From Paenibacillus oceani (lineage in GTDB: Bacteria; Bacillota; Bacilli; Paenibacillales; NBRC-103111): DNA of 64,000 nt. Positions 32,426-41,326 of the stretch are shown here, piece by piece; position 1 is the first letter of the stretch, and the number at the start of each line of letters is the position of its first letter. The translations under genes were made by a program, and so were the position numbers. Where the stretch lies: contig NZ_JACXJA010000049.1 in NCBI RefSeq assembly GCF_014705615.1, forward strand, positions 1 through 64,000, given 5' to 3'. Under the pieces are notes generated by a model. It was not told the DNA's origin. It worked only from the letters and a program-made list of their open reading frames with translations, and made no database searches.

Positions 32426-33247
32426 ATGAAACCTATTCAATTCGTGCACCTGACAGACACCCACATGAACGCGCCCGACACAGAAGGCCCGTTCGCGAAG
32501 CTGCAGTTGGCGGAAAAAGTCAAACACGTTTTCGGCCATATTCAACAATCCGGCCTCCGCCCTTCTTTCCTGCTCATCACAGGCGATTTGTCCCATGAAG
32601 GCGACACCGCGGATTACGCCTACATCCGCAAGCTTCTTGACGAAGGCTCCGAAACGATTGGCGCGCCCGTCTATGTCGTGCTTGGCAACCACGATCACCG
32701 CTCTCCTTTCCGTGAAGGGTACTTGGGCGAGACCGCATCCGAAGAGCCTTACTACTACACGCATATGATCGACGGCCTGCGGCTCATCGGTCTGAACTCG
32801 CAAGTTCCGGGAGCGCACAACGGAACGATCGACGACCGGCAGCTGGCTTGGCTGGCCGAGCAGCTCCGGACGCCGGCTTCCCGTGGAACGATCGTCGCCG
32901 TCCATCATCCGCTGCTGACGATCAACGGCATGCCCGGCGATCATAGTCTTACAAACCGTGATGCGCTCATGGATGTGCTCGCCGGTACGGACGTCATCGG
33001 AATGATGGCGGGACATGTGCATTCGAACAATGTCGGCACGTTCCGCGGCATCCTCAGCGTTGCCGCAGCCGGTACCGCATTCGGCGGGGAACTGGCTGAC
33101 GCCGAGCATTTCCGCATGTTCGACGCCTGCAGCTATAACGTGGTGACCGTCGATCAAGACGGCGTCGCCGTATCGACCGTCACTCTCCCGACTTCGAACG
33201 CCGAATTTTTCCGTTTTCCGCTGAAGGCGCTGGCCGAGCAGCACTAA
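32426..33247 (+). CDS. Metallophosphoesterase (CpdA/GpdQ-like phosphodiesterase)
   Basis: The ATG at 32426 has GGAGG 9 nt upstream; 273 residues, no signal peptide. All dinuclear-metal motifs are present in order: HLTDTHMN (D-x-H), LLITGDLSHEGDTADY (GD), VVLGNHDHRSP (GNHD), VAVHHPLL (H) and MMAGHVHSNN (GHxH). This is the class III cyclic-nucleotide phosphodiesterase/glycerophosphodiesterase group. It leads an operon with a phosphatase and a Ugp-like importer, so cutting an imported phosphodiester such as a glycerophosphodiester is more likely than cAMP turnover (inference). Confidence 0.85.
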   Translation: MKPIQFVHLTDTHMNAPDTEGPFAKLQLAEKVKHVFGHIQQSGLRPSFLLITGDLSHEGDTADYAYIRKLLDEGSETIGAPVYVVLGNHDHRSPFREGYLGETASEEPYYYTHMIDGLRLIGLNSQVPGAHNGTIDDRQLAWLAEQLRTPASRGTIVAVHHPLLTINGMPGDHSLTNRDALMDVLAGTDVIGMMAGHVHSNNVGTFRGILSVAAAGTAFGGELADAEHFRMFDACSYNVVTVDQDGVAVSTVTLPTSNAEFFRFPLKALAEQH

Positions 33248-33281
33248 TTATTTCAATAGAGACAGGAGATTCCAATTCCTT

Positions 33282-34073
33282 ATGACTAGCCACACGATCC
33301 CGCAACCAGAGTGTCTTCTTCCTCTGGAAGGCGCCTTTAATTTCCGCGATATGGGCGGATACCGGACGGCTGACGGCCGCACCGTCAAGCATGGTCTGTT
33401 CTACCGCGCGGCCGAGCTGACAGGGTTAACGCCGGGCGATCATAAAGTGCTCGAGGCGCTTGGCATCCGGCATGTGCTGGATTACCGCAACCGGGCGGAA
33501 GCCGAGCTGAAGCCGGACCCGCAGATCGGGCAAGCCGTCCTTTCCCGCGTTCCCGCCAATATGGCAGCCGAATCATCACCGCACGTTACCTTGGAGCAAA
33601 TGTTCGAAGCCGGCATGCATAAGGCGTTTACAGCCGACATGCTGACGAAAATGTACGCGGCGCTGCCGATCGGCAACGAAGCCTACAAGCATCTCATGAA
33701 GCTGCTGGCCGAGCCGGAGCTCCACCTGCCCCTCGTTCATCACTGCGCCGGAGGCCGCGACCGGACAGGGGTAGGCAGCCTGCTGATTCTGCTTACGCTT
33801 GGCGTTCCCTATGAGACGGCGGTGGAAGATTTTCTGCTGTCCAATGTAACGCTGACCGCCTATCACAATCATTTGTTCGAGATGGCCTCCCGGTACGTAA
33901 GCAAGGAGGAGCTCGAATCGTTCCAGAAGGCGATGCTGCTCAAGCAGCCGCTATTGGATGCAACAATGACTTCCATTCATGAAACGTACGGGTCGTTCGA
34001 ACGTTATCTGCAAGCCGAATTCGGAATCGACGCAGCCGCCAGAGAACGAATTCAAGCCTATTGTCTTCAATAA
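33282..34073 (+). CDS. Tyrosine-phosphatase-like protein (Y_phosphatase3 family)
   Basis: 263 residues. N-terminal FNFRDMGGYRTADGRTVKHG followed by LFYRAAELTGLTP is the family hallmark, and the P-loop reads HHCAGGRDRTGVGSLL (HCx5R, Cys about 153). All catalytic residues are kept. Related proteins act on phosphotyrosine, phosphoinositides or small phosphomonoesters. Encoded 34 nt after the phosphodiesterase and before the importer genes, so the two enzymes could remove the phosphates of an imported phosphodiester in sequence (inference). No export signal. Confidence 0.85.
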   Translation: MTSHTIPQPECLLPLEGAFNFRDMGGYRTADGRTVKHGLFYRAAELTGLTPGDHKVLEALGIRHVLDYRNRAEAELKPDPQIGQAVLSRVPANMAAESSPHVTLEQMFEAGMHKAFTADMLTKMYAALPIGNEAYKHLMKLLAEPELHLPLVHHCAGGRDRTGVGSLLILLTLGVPYETAVEDFLLSNVTLTAYHNHLFEMASRYVSKEELESFQKAMLLKQPLLDATMTSIHETYGSFERYLQAEFGIDAAARERIQAYCLQ

Positions 34074-34121
34074 ACATGGCAAGTGTAGTTCCGATCCCAC
34101 TCTTTCTCTGGAGGCGTAACC

Positions 34122-35441
34122 ATGAAACGGATTACGAAAACGGCAGCCATCCTTGCAATTGCAACCGCAACTGCCGTCAGTCTCACCGCATGCAACTCCA
34201 ACGCCGGATCTGCCGGCCAAGCGGAGCTGGGCAAGCTGGACCCGAGCAAACCGACGAAAGTTACCTTTTACTCGTACAGTCTGGCCTATCCGACGATGAA
34301 AGCCGGCATGGAGCAGCTGATACGGGAATTCAACGAAACGGTAGGCAAGGAGAAGGGCGTCGTGGTGGAAGGCGTAGCGGATGCGAGCTTTCAGCAATTT
34401 AAGGCCGACATTTCCGCCGGAAAGCAGGTCGATGTCGTTCAGCACGCTTTCGGCACGCTCGACAGCTCCCGTTTGACGCTTGGCTTCAAAGCTTACGAGG
34501 ACGTATTCCCCAAGGACGTTCTGGACGAGCATTTCCAAGGCATTTCCAAAAACGCTCTGGAGCTGGGCAAAATCGACGGAAAGATGTACGGCCTCGCCTT
34601 TACGTTCAGCACGCCGATCGTGTTTATTAACGGCAAGCTCTTCCAGGAGGCGGGCCTCGACCCGGCCAAACCTCCGCAAACGTGGGAAGACATCAAAGCC
34701 GCCTCGCTCAAAATTAAAGCCGCAACCGGCAAGGACGGCTTCGGACTGGCGCCGAACAACGGCTGGATTACGGAAGGACTCATTCTCAGCAACGGCGGCG
34801 GGGTGCTTGCCAAGGACCGCAAATCCGTGACATTCGGAGAGGATGCGGGCGTCAAGGCCATGCAGATGTGGAAGGACCTGTACCAGAACGGCGCTCATGC
34901 CAAAGGCAGCGACGCCGAGCTGTCCGAGCAGTTTATGGCAGGCAATCTCGGGATGTTCGTTACGTCGACCGCGCTGCACAGCGGATTCAAAAAGGCGTCG
35001 GAAGCGGGCGGCTGGAAGCTGTACGGCGCCGGGCTGCCGAGATTCGGCGACAAGCCTGCGGTACCCGTCAACTCCGGAAGCGTACTCGCCATCCGTCCGG
35101 ACAATCCGGTCAAAAGCGCTGCGGTCTGGGAGTTCGTCCAATTCGTAACGGGCAATCGAGGCTATACGATCATCACGTCCTCCGTCGGGTACTTGCCGCT
35201 TCGCACCGCGCTCGCCGACGATCCGAACTATTTGAAGAGCTTCGTCGACCAAAATCCGCTGTATAAAATCAATCTGGCGCAGCTTGAACAAATCAAGCCG
35301 GTCGCGATCTGGCCGGGCGAATATGCGACGGAAATATCTACCGCCTTCTCCGACGCTGTGGCCAAAACGATTATGACGAATGAAGACGCCGCGGCCACGC
35401 TCAAGAAAGCGCAAACCGAAATTAACGCTTTGCTGAAATAA
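34122..35441 (+). CDS. Ugp-like family-1 solute-binding lipoprotein
   Basis: 439 residues, lipobox AVSLTACNS (Cys about residue 25). Recognisable parts: KVTFYSYSLAYPTMKAGMEQ followed by LIREFNETVGKEKG, FTFSTPIVFINGKLFQEAGL then DPAKPPQTWEDIKAAS, and VNSGSVLAIRPDNPVKSAAV. The FSTPIVFIN..LFQEAGLDP block and the VNSGSVLA block resemble glycerol-3-phosphate binding proteins (UgpB) more than sugar binders. GGAGG is 7 nt upstream. Substrate call rests on similarity by eye plus the phosphatase genes beside it. Confidence 0.8.
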   Translation: MKRITKTAAILAIATATAVSLTACNSNAGSAGQAELGKLDPSKPTKVTFYSYSLAYPTMKAGMEQLIREFNETVGKEKGVVVEGVADASFQQFKADISAGKQVDVVQHAFGTLDSSRLTLGFKAYEDVFPKDVLDEHFQGISKNALELGKIDGKMYGLAFTFSTPIVFINGKLFQEAGLDPAKPPQTWEDIKAASLKIKAATGKDGFGLAPNNGWITEGLILSNGGGVLAKDRKSVTFGEDAGVKAMQMWKDLYQNGAHAKGSDAELSEQFMAGNLGMFVTSTALHSGFKKASEAGGWKLYGAGLPRFGDKPAVPVNSGSVLAIRPDNPVKSAAVWEFVQFVTGNRGYTIITSSVGYLPLRTALADDPNYLKSFVDQNPLYKINLAQLEQIKPVAIWPGEYATEISTAFSDAVAKTIMTNEDAAATLKKAQTEINALLK

Positions 35442-35482
35442 ACGTTCGAACCTTTCGAATCCAGCAACGGAAAGGAACTGTC

Positions 35483-36454
35483 ATGAGCCAGGTAATCGAG
35501 AACTCGTATGCTCCCCCTTTGACGGGGCGGCCTTCTCTCACCGGGAAACGGAAAGGGAACCGGATCAAGATGCTGCGGCGCCTGAAGCCTTATTTGTACT
35601 TGTCTCCGGCTTTGCTGCTGCTTGCCGTCTGGATGTACAAGCCGCTTCTTTCCACCTTTTATTTGGCTTTTCACAAATGGAGCATGGTGCCCGGCACCGA
35701 ACCGGCCTTTGTCGGATTGGACAACTTCACGCGCCTGCTAGCCAACAAAAGCTTCGCCGATTCGATCGGCAACACGGTTTTTTATACGATCGGCTTGCTG
35801 CCGTTCTCCATCGTAATTCCCGTCCTGCTTGCAACCGTAACGCATCAGATGACCGGCACCATGAAAAACGTATACCGTGCTTTATTTTTCATCCCGATGA
35901 TCCTGGCTCCGGTGTCCATAAGCGCGATATGGCGCTGGCTGTTTCACCCGTCCAACGGATTAGTGAATCAGGCGCTGATCCAGCTCGGGCTGCTTCAGGA
36001 ACCGATCGCCTATTTCTCGAATCCGGATTTCGCCAAGTGGATCATCCTGCTCATCACCGGCTGGAAAATGATCGGCTTCAGCACGCTTATGTTCTCGGCG
36101 GCGCTAACGAGCATCAACCGGGAGTATTACGAGGCGGCTTCCCAGGACGGCGCCGGGCGGCTCGCGTTGTTCCGGCATATCACCGTTCCGCTTTTGTCCC
36201 CGATGATCCTGTTCATGCTGACGATGAGCATTTTGTTCTCGAGCCAGTGGACATTCGCTTATATCGATATTTTGACCGGGGGCGGACCGTACGGCACCTC
36301 GACGAACATTTATTACGAGATGTACAAGTTCGGCTTCTCCAACCTCAACGTCGGGTTCAGTTCGGCGGCGTCCATGATGTTTTTCTTCGTATTCGGGCTG
36401 ATCGCCCTGGCCTTGACCGGATTGACCCGCAAATACTCCTTTTACGACAACTGA
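35483..36454 (+). CDS. Ugp-like ABC permease 1
   Basis: 323 residues with a 30-residue cytoplasmic lead and six membrane segments starting at LYLSPALLLLAVWMYKPLLS. EAA loop: EYYEAASQDGAGRLALFRHI (about 215-234). The layout is that of UgpA/LacF-type permeases. It is 41 nt after the binding protein with AAAGGAA before the ATG and 13 nt before the second permease. Confidence 0.9.
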   Translation: MSQVIENSYAPPLTGRPSLTGKRKGNRIKMLRRLKPYLYLSPALLLLAVWMYKPLLSTFYLAFHKWSMVPGTEPAFVGLDNFTRLLANKSFADSIGNTVFYTIGLLPFSIVIPVLLATVTHQMTGTMKNVYRALFFIPMILAPVSISAIWRWLFHPSNGLVNQALIQLGLLQEPIAYFSNPDFAKWIILLITGWKMIGFSTLMFSAALTSINREYYEAASQDGAGRLALFRHITVPLLSPMILFMLTMSILFSSQWTFAYIDILTGGGPYGTSTNIYYEMYKFGFSNLNVGFSSAASMMFFFVFGLIALALTGLTRKYSFYDN

Positions 36455-36467
36455 TGAGGAGACGACG

Positions 36468-37286
36468 ATGAAACGCACACCTCCGGCTTTAAAGCTGATC
36501 CAGCACGGACTGCTCGTCGCCATGAGCGCGGCGGCTATATTTCCGCTGTATTGGATGATTATTTCTTCATTCAAAAACGAATCCGAAATTTTCACATCCA
36601 GCCTGCTTCCTTTGCACCCGACATGGAGCAACTACAAGTATGCGTTCACGGAAATGCCGATTATCCGGATGCTGCTCAATTCGCTCGGCATGTCTACCTT
36701 AATGACCGCGTTTCAGCTGGCCACGAGCCTGTTGGCCGCTTACGCGCTGGTCCGCTGGCGGTTCCGGGGACAAACGTTTATTTTCATGCTTCTCAGCTTA
36801 ACGTGGCTTATCCCGTTTCAGTCGATCATGATCCCGAATTACGTATTGGTCAACCAAATGGGGTTAAACGAACAACTGCTTGGCATCGTTATCCCTTTTG
36901 CCGTGTCCGCCTTCGGCATCCTGTCTCTCTACCAGAGCTTCCAGTCGTTTCCCCGCGTGTTGATCGAGGCGGCGAGCATCGACGGCCAGAGCGATTTCGG
37001 CATTTTGACGAAGCTGATTTTGCCCAATATCCGCTCGACGATCGCGTCGCTCGGGATCATCATGTTCATCAACAGCTGGAACGAATACTTATGGCCGATG
37101 CTGATCACCAAAAAGATGGAGAACGCACCGCTGCAGATCGGTCTGAAGCTATTCGTCAACTCGGATACGAACATGTGGGGATCGTTGATGGCGGCGACGA
37201 CCGTCTCCTGCTTGCCGATCCTCCTGCTCTACCTGACGCTTCAGCGGCAAATCGTCGATTCGTTCGTGCGCTTCGGGATTAAATGA
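36468..37286 (+). CDS. Ugp-like ABC permease 2
   Basis: 272 residues, six membrane segments, first at ALKLIQHGLLVAMSAAAIFP. EAA loop: LIEAASIDGQSDFGILTKLI. Ends LQRQIVDSFVRFGIK as in UgpE/MalG-type proteins. GAGGAG precedes the ATG by 7 nt. Last gene of the five-gene operon; no ATPase gene follows, so a shared ATPase elsewhere is implied. A long hairpin lies 12 nt downstream. Confidence 0.9.
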   Translation: MKRTPPALKLIQHGLLVAMSAAAIFPLYWMIISSFKNESEIFTSSLLPLHPTWSNYKYAFTEMPIIRMLLNSLGMSTLMTAFQLATSLLAAYALVRWRFRGQTFIFMLLSLTWLIPFQSIMIPNYVLVNQMGLNEQLLGIVIPFAVSAFGILSLYQSFQSFPRVLIEAASIDGQSDFGILTKLILPNIRSTIASLGIIMFINSWNEYLWPMLITKKMENAPLQIGLKLFVNSDTNMWGSLMAATTVSCLPILLLYLTLQRQIVDSFVRFGIK

Positions 37287-37295
37287 CATCTATGC

Positions 37296-37355
37296 GAAAA
37301 AAACAGCGGCTATCCGGGACGCGAAACGAAAGTCCTGGATTGCCGCTGTGTTGAT
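37296..37355. terminator. Long terminator hairpin
   Basis: ACAGCGGC-TATCC-GGGAC pairs with GTCC-TGGAT-TGCCGCTGT across an 11-nt loop. Seven T follow on the minus strand and a weaker T-tract on the plus strand, so it may work in both directions. Confidence 0.65.
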
Positions 37356-37469
37356 TTGATCCTGACATACTGTTGTCAGGGAGGGAGGCTTACCATAGAG
37401 ATATAAACGAACAACACGCCACAATAGACACGATCCCCCAACCATCCCGATAACAAAGGCGGCCAAGCG

Positions 37470-37790
37470 ATGAATCCACGGACGAACGAACCGAATGCCC
37501 TTAAGCCGAAAAACAGCATGCTGTCTTACCACAACCGCACCCGGATCATGCAGGATAACGATAAGATCAGCGTCTTCACGAGGAATGGCATCATTCGGGC
37601 CACCGTTCTCATCGACGGATTCGTCAGCGGTTTGTGGTCGATCGAAGAGCAGCGCGGGACAGCCACTTTACAAATCAACCCGTTCCGGCCCATCTCCTCC
37701 GCAGACCAAGCCGCCCTGCACGAGGAAGGCGCGAAGCTGCTTACGTTCGCCGCAGCAGATGCAGCCTATCATGACATTCGCTTTCTTTAG
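37470..37790 (+). pseudogene. C-terminal remnant of an AlkZ/YcaQ-type winged-helix DNA glycosylase
   Basis: About 90 codons reading LSYHNRTRIM, VFTRNGIIRATVLIDGFVSG then LWSIEEQRGTATLQINPFRP. This matches the end of winged-helix DNA-binding (HTH_42/AlkZ-like) proteins, where the usual text is LLSHADRTRI..VLVDGFVAGTW. Full-length members have 350-400 residues and carry the catalytic QxQ/D part far upstream, which is missing. The first 20 codons look unrelated, so the real homology begins near 37515. No convincing ribosome binding site. Probably a decayed repair gene. Confidence 0.65.
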
Positions 37791-37923
37791 ATGAGTGAGG
37801 ATGCGCATTTTTAATCTTTCCTTCAAATTAGTTTCTCGGCAAACGCATCTACGACGTAACATTTCATTATTGAAAAAGCCTCCTTGTTAGTAGCGCGCCA
37901 TGATTAAAAAGATCTTCGCACAT

Positions 37924-39384
37924 TTAAACTTTCTTAGTCAAAGGAAATAAAACGCAATCCTTAATCGTATCGCTATCAGTCAGCACCATCAACAGGCGTT
38001 CTATGCCAAATCCCCAGCCGGAGATAGGGGGCATTCCGTATTCCATCGCGGTAAGATAATCTTCATCCATCTCCATAGCTTCTAAGTCCCCGCTGCTCTT
38101 AAGAAGGGCTTGTGCCTCTAACCTTCTTCTTTGTTCAAGCGGGTCAACCAGCTCGGAATAGGCATTAATGATTTCCGCACCATTCACTACCAACTGAAAA
38201 CGGTCTGTAAGTGTTGGATTCTGATCATTAGCTCTAGCTAGTGGAGATAAATCAATCGGGTGCTGGACCAGAAAAGTCGGCTTTACCAGTTGGGGGCGGC
38301 ACATCTTCTTGTACAGAAGATCAATAAAATTACCTCTGCCTAAAACTTCAAGATCCGCATGCTCTAAATCGATATTTTTCCTTTTCGTTTCCCGGTACAA
38401 CTCTTTAACATCAGGGTACAGGTCTATATCAATCCCTGTGTCTCTTAAGATTAAGTCCCTGAAGGAAATTAGGTCCCATTCTAATGAGAAATCGATCATG
38501 CGGCCTTTTATTGTAATAGTTGTCGTACCAAAGGTTTCCTCAAGAATAAACAGGATCATATCACGCATGAGTTTCAGGGTGTCGACATAGTTCCAGTATG
38601 CAGCATATCCTTCAACCATCGTAAACTCTTGAAGATGTTGAGGGCTGATCCCTTCATTTCTGAAACACTTTGCGAATTCAAATATTTTGGTAAAGCCGCC
38701 TATAATCAATCGTTTTAAATAGGTTTCGGGGGCAATACGCAAGTTTAATTCCGTATCTAACGAGTTATGATAGGTCCTGAAAGGTTTAGCTATTGCACCT
38801 GAGGACGTATGCTGCAAGACCGGCGTTTCTACTTCCAAGAAATGTTGATCCTCCAAAAATCGCCGAATAGCACGAACCATTTTCGTTCTGGCTAACAAAC
38901 GTAATTGAGTTTCTTTGGTCATGATTAAATCCAAATAGCGTTGCCTATACCGGGTTTCAATGGAACTTAACCCGTGCCACTTATCCGGTAAAGTACGCAA
39001 AGCCTTCCCAAGAAAGACGCAGCTTTGAATCCGCAACGTTTTCTCATTCGTTCTAGTCGTATACATATGTCCCTCAACCCCAATAAAATCCCCAATATCC
39101 ACCGAGTTATGGAATTGTTGAAACGACGACTCCCCGATCTCTTCCTTATTCAAAAGAAGCTGTAAACTTCCTGCTATGTCCGATATCGTGATAAATGTGA
39201 ATTTACTGAAGTTCCTAATACCCCGTATTCTTCCCGCGACTCGTACATCCGAAATTCCGTCTTCAAGCAGAGAGGCTTCAGCAAGTTCATAATTGGCAGA
39301 AAATCTTTCAGGATATACCGGGATTCCTTGAGATCTTAAAGTCTCTAATTTCTCTAACCTAAGGCTCGTTTGTTCATTACTCAT
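37924..39384 (-). CDS. lysS: Class II lysyl-tRNA synthetase
   Basis: 486 residues, the normal size. The anticodon-binding OB fold (about 45-140) starts VRVAGRIRGIRNFSKFTFI. The class II core has motif 1 around RAIRRFLEDQHFLEVETPVL, motif 2 FRNEGISPQHLQEFTMVEGY and motif 3 GWGFGIERLLMVL; the lysine-pocket Glu and Tyr positions look intact. It attaches lysine to tRNA(Lys). It stands alone, is far AT-richer than its surroundings and has a T-box leader instead of the usual housekeeping context, so it is probably a second, horizontally acquired, lysine-starvation-induced copy (inference). Confidence 0.9.
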   Translation of the reverse strand: MSNEQTSLRLEKLETLRSQGIPVYPERFSANYELAEASLLEDGISDVRVAGRIRGIRNFSKFTFITISDIAGSLQLLLNKEEIGESSFQQFHNSVDIGDFIGVEGHMYTTRTNEKTLRIQSCVFLGKALRTLPDKWHGLSSIETRYRQRYLDLIMTKETQLRLLARTKMVRAIRRFLEDQHFLEVETPVLQHTSSGAIAKPFRTYHNSLDTELNLRIAPETYLKRLIIGGFTKIFEFAKCFRNEGISPQHLQEFTMVEGYAAYWNYVDTLKLMRDMILFILEETFGTTTITIKGRMIDFSLEWDLISFRDLILRDTGIDIDLYPDVKELYRETKRKNIDLEHADLEVLGRGNFIDLLYKKMCRPQLVKPTFLVQHPIDLSPLARANDQNPTLTDRFQLVVNGAEIINAYSELVDPLEQRRRLEAQALLKSSGDLEAMEMDEDYLTAMEYGMPPISGWGFGIERLLMVLTDSDTIKDCVLFPLTKKV

Positions 39385-39420
39385 TCATCTCACTCCAGTT
39401 TTCGTTTATGTAACAAAAAA

Positions 39421-39780
39421 ATCAAAAAACTCCCGTCTTCAAGATCATTAATCTTGAGGACGAGAGTTATTCACTTCGTGGTACCACCTCAGTTTATCGA
39501 TATGTTGCCATATCAACCTCTTCGGGTACGGCAATTTTATAAAAAAAATTGATTATACCCTATCTCTATAACGGGAGATCCCGTCGCAGCATCACTAAGA
39601 AAACAATCTTAGATCCATGCGAAGCTCCGAGTCTTTTTTCATTTAGATCCTTATTACTCCTTTCCACCAGACAGGAGCTCTCTGTAAATAATGAATCCAA
39701 ATTACTGTTCTCTTCATAGCCGTATGTTATTTTTTGAAAATTTAAAATTAACTTAGCAAATAGAAATGGTTGTTGTCAAC
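39421..39780 (-). promoter_or_regulatory. T-box riboswitch of the lysS gene, with promoter
   Basis: Minus strand. TTGACA at 39779-39774 begins the promoter. Then come an AGAGAG element with CTGG-TGGAAAGG (stem I), a GATGAAAAAAGAC-like segment with AAA as likely lysine specifier (about 39635), and the T-box GAGGTGGTACCACG (39491-39478), which pairs with the tRNA acceptor end. A terminator follows (CTCTCGTCCTCAAGAT with its complement, then TTTTTT, 39466-39425). Uncharged tRNA(Lys) should stabilise the antiterminator and switch lysS on. The specifier position is inferred, not folded. Confidence 0.85.
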
Positions 39781-40055
39781 CTCAATCTTCCTGCGTTCTT
39801 TATTAATAAAATATATGCTGACCGTTAACTTTGAGACCGCCCGATCATTCCTCAGCGTCCTCTCTGTCGATTTCATCTATCTTGTCGTATCAGATAGCAT
39901 GCGTCTCATCTCGCTTACCACTCTTAGTCATACAATTTATGGAATAATTTAGCGTTTTCAGGTTTATACTAAATTTGAAGTTTGTTATATGTACAATTGA
40001 AGTTCAATTGAAGTTTTGAACATAACATGTTAAGATAGGCGGTGAGGTGATGTTT

Positions 40056-40739
40056 ATGTTTAATCTAGCGGAAAAGGAAATCGCCATTACCGAAGCGGTC
40101 ACGATCTCTGAATTAGTTAAGAGCGTTCCAGAGCCACAAAGCAAAAATCTTCCACTTTTTGTCATGGCTCTGGCCAACTACATTGAAAAAACATCCTCCC
40201 ATAATCCAAGCGGAATTTTACAGGAAGTTCAACGTTGTCTTACTGAGCAAAATACGCATCGTGCTCTACAGCGGTTGCTTGTGCATATGGTGACTGTAGG
40301 TACGTCAGAGGACTCCTTAAACATGCGCATGTACACGACAGGAGAAGTTGCTCGCTTTTTCGGTGTAAGTGTCGCTACGATCAATAACTGGCTCAACCAA
40401 GGGCGTTTTCTCGGTATTGAGAAGGGGGAGCGGTTTAAGCAGGTACGCATACCGGAAAACGCCGTTTATTCTGCTCCAACAGGTGTACAAACATCAGTGG
40501 CAGATGCCGCCGAAGCGTATGAGCGCGAGCAAGCCCGTCTGCACCGGGTCCGGCCGATGACAGAGGCTGAAGAACTTGCTGAACTGGTAAATGCAGTCGT
40601 TTATTTCGAGGAAAAGTATGACGGCACCTACGAGGATACGCTTGACACCAAACTGGAACTTACGCCTGACGAAGCCCGCGACGCGCAGCAGTGGGAGGGC
40701 TTACTGCGATCGATAGAAAGACGAGGAGGCGGCGCTTGA
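40056..40739 (+). CDS. HTH antitoxin of a TumE-type toxin-antitoxin pair
   Basis: The ATG at 40056 lies 6 nt after GAGGTG; GTG and ATG codons just upstream overlap that site. 227 residues. The N-terminal half is helical (ITEAVTISELVKSVPEPQSK). A MerR/excisionase-type helix-turn-helix follows at about 92-135: MYTTGEVARFFGVSVATINN then WLNQGRFLGIEKGERFKQVR. The acidic C-terminus (AEELAELVNAVVYFEEKYDG) is the likely toxin-binding tail. The stop overlaps the start of the broken toxin gene (TGATG), the usual coupling of such pairs. It probably still binds its own promoter, but its partner is dead. Confidence 0.7.
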   Translation: MFNLAEKEIAITEAVTISELVKSVPEPQSKNLPLFVMALANYIEKTSSHNPSGILQEVQRCLTEQNTHRALQRLLVHMVTVGTSEDSLNMRMYTTGEVARFFGVSVATINNWLNQGRFLGIEKGERFKQVRIPENAVYSAPTGVQTSVADAAEAYEREQARLHRVRPMTEAEELAELVNAVVYFEEKYDGTYEDTLDTKLELTPDEARDAQQWEGLLRSIERRGGGA

Positions 40740-41165
40740 TGAAATCACATCGAGCTGCAAGGCCGCCTTCTAATATACCGCAATTAGAGCGGGTTACGCC
40801 CACATCATAATCGACACCAGAGACGGGGATGGAACTGGATTAAGGTCCTCCCGCAAATTTACGCGTCATACGTTCGTCTTCGTCGACGGGTCGCGTCTGT
40901 TGATCACAGAAGAATTGCACAGCGGTATCATAGATGTTTCCTACTACAATTGGGTGGATTCAAACGGAAATACGATCCTCTGTTTCCATAGCGAGCCGCA
41001 CGACCTGAATCCGAGTTATCAAACTGCGACCGAGCCGCACCACGTTCATCGCCCGACGATACCAAGTTGACCAACATCACGCGTTACCCAAACTTTCATC
41101 ATCAGGAACTACATACGATCATGGAGCATATTTTCTTCTCGCTTGTGGCAGCAAAAAAAATTTAA
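40739..41165 (+). pseudogene. TumE-like (DUF6516-type) toxin, twice frameshifted
   Basis: The ATG at 40739 overlaps the antitoxin stop. Frame one gives MKSHRAARPPSNIPQLER; near 40793 it must shift by one base to AHIIIDTRDGDGTGLRSSRK then FVFVDGSRLLITEELHSG and ISYYNWVDSNG-type text (DVSYYNWVDSNGNTILCFH), EPHHVHR; near 41053 a second one-base shift gives PDDTKLTNITRYPNFHHQEL and a stop at 41163. The order DGSxL, YxYxWxDxxGxxIxRxDxxPHH, HHxH and RYPNFH is that of TumE/DUF6516 toxins. Each break looks like a lost base in a G or C run. Unable to make the toxin unless these are sequence errors. Confidence 0.7.
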
Positions 41166-41326
41166 ATTCACCCTTAATTACAAGATTGGACTAAGACCCT
41201 AAGACGAAATTTCCTGCGCGCTTCCATTCGATAACCCAGCTGCCCCCCTTCATTTTATCCATATTAAACTTTATAATAGGTGGACGGTTCCGTTCACAAA
41301 AGTAATAATATGGAAGTGACGCTTTA

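Noticed and set aside
33951-35414. 487-codon minus-strand open frame opposite the Ugp-like binding-protein gene
   Set aside because: It mirrors a gene with a lipobox, ribosome site and clear family; the reverse frame is Arg/Phe/Val-rich and has no domain.
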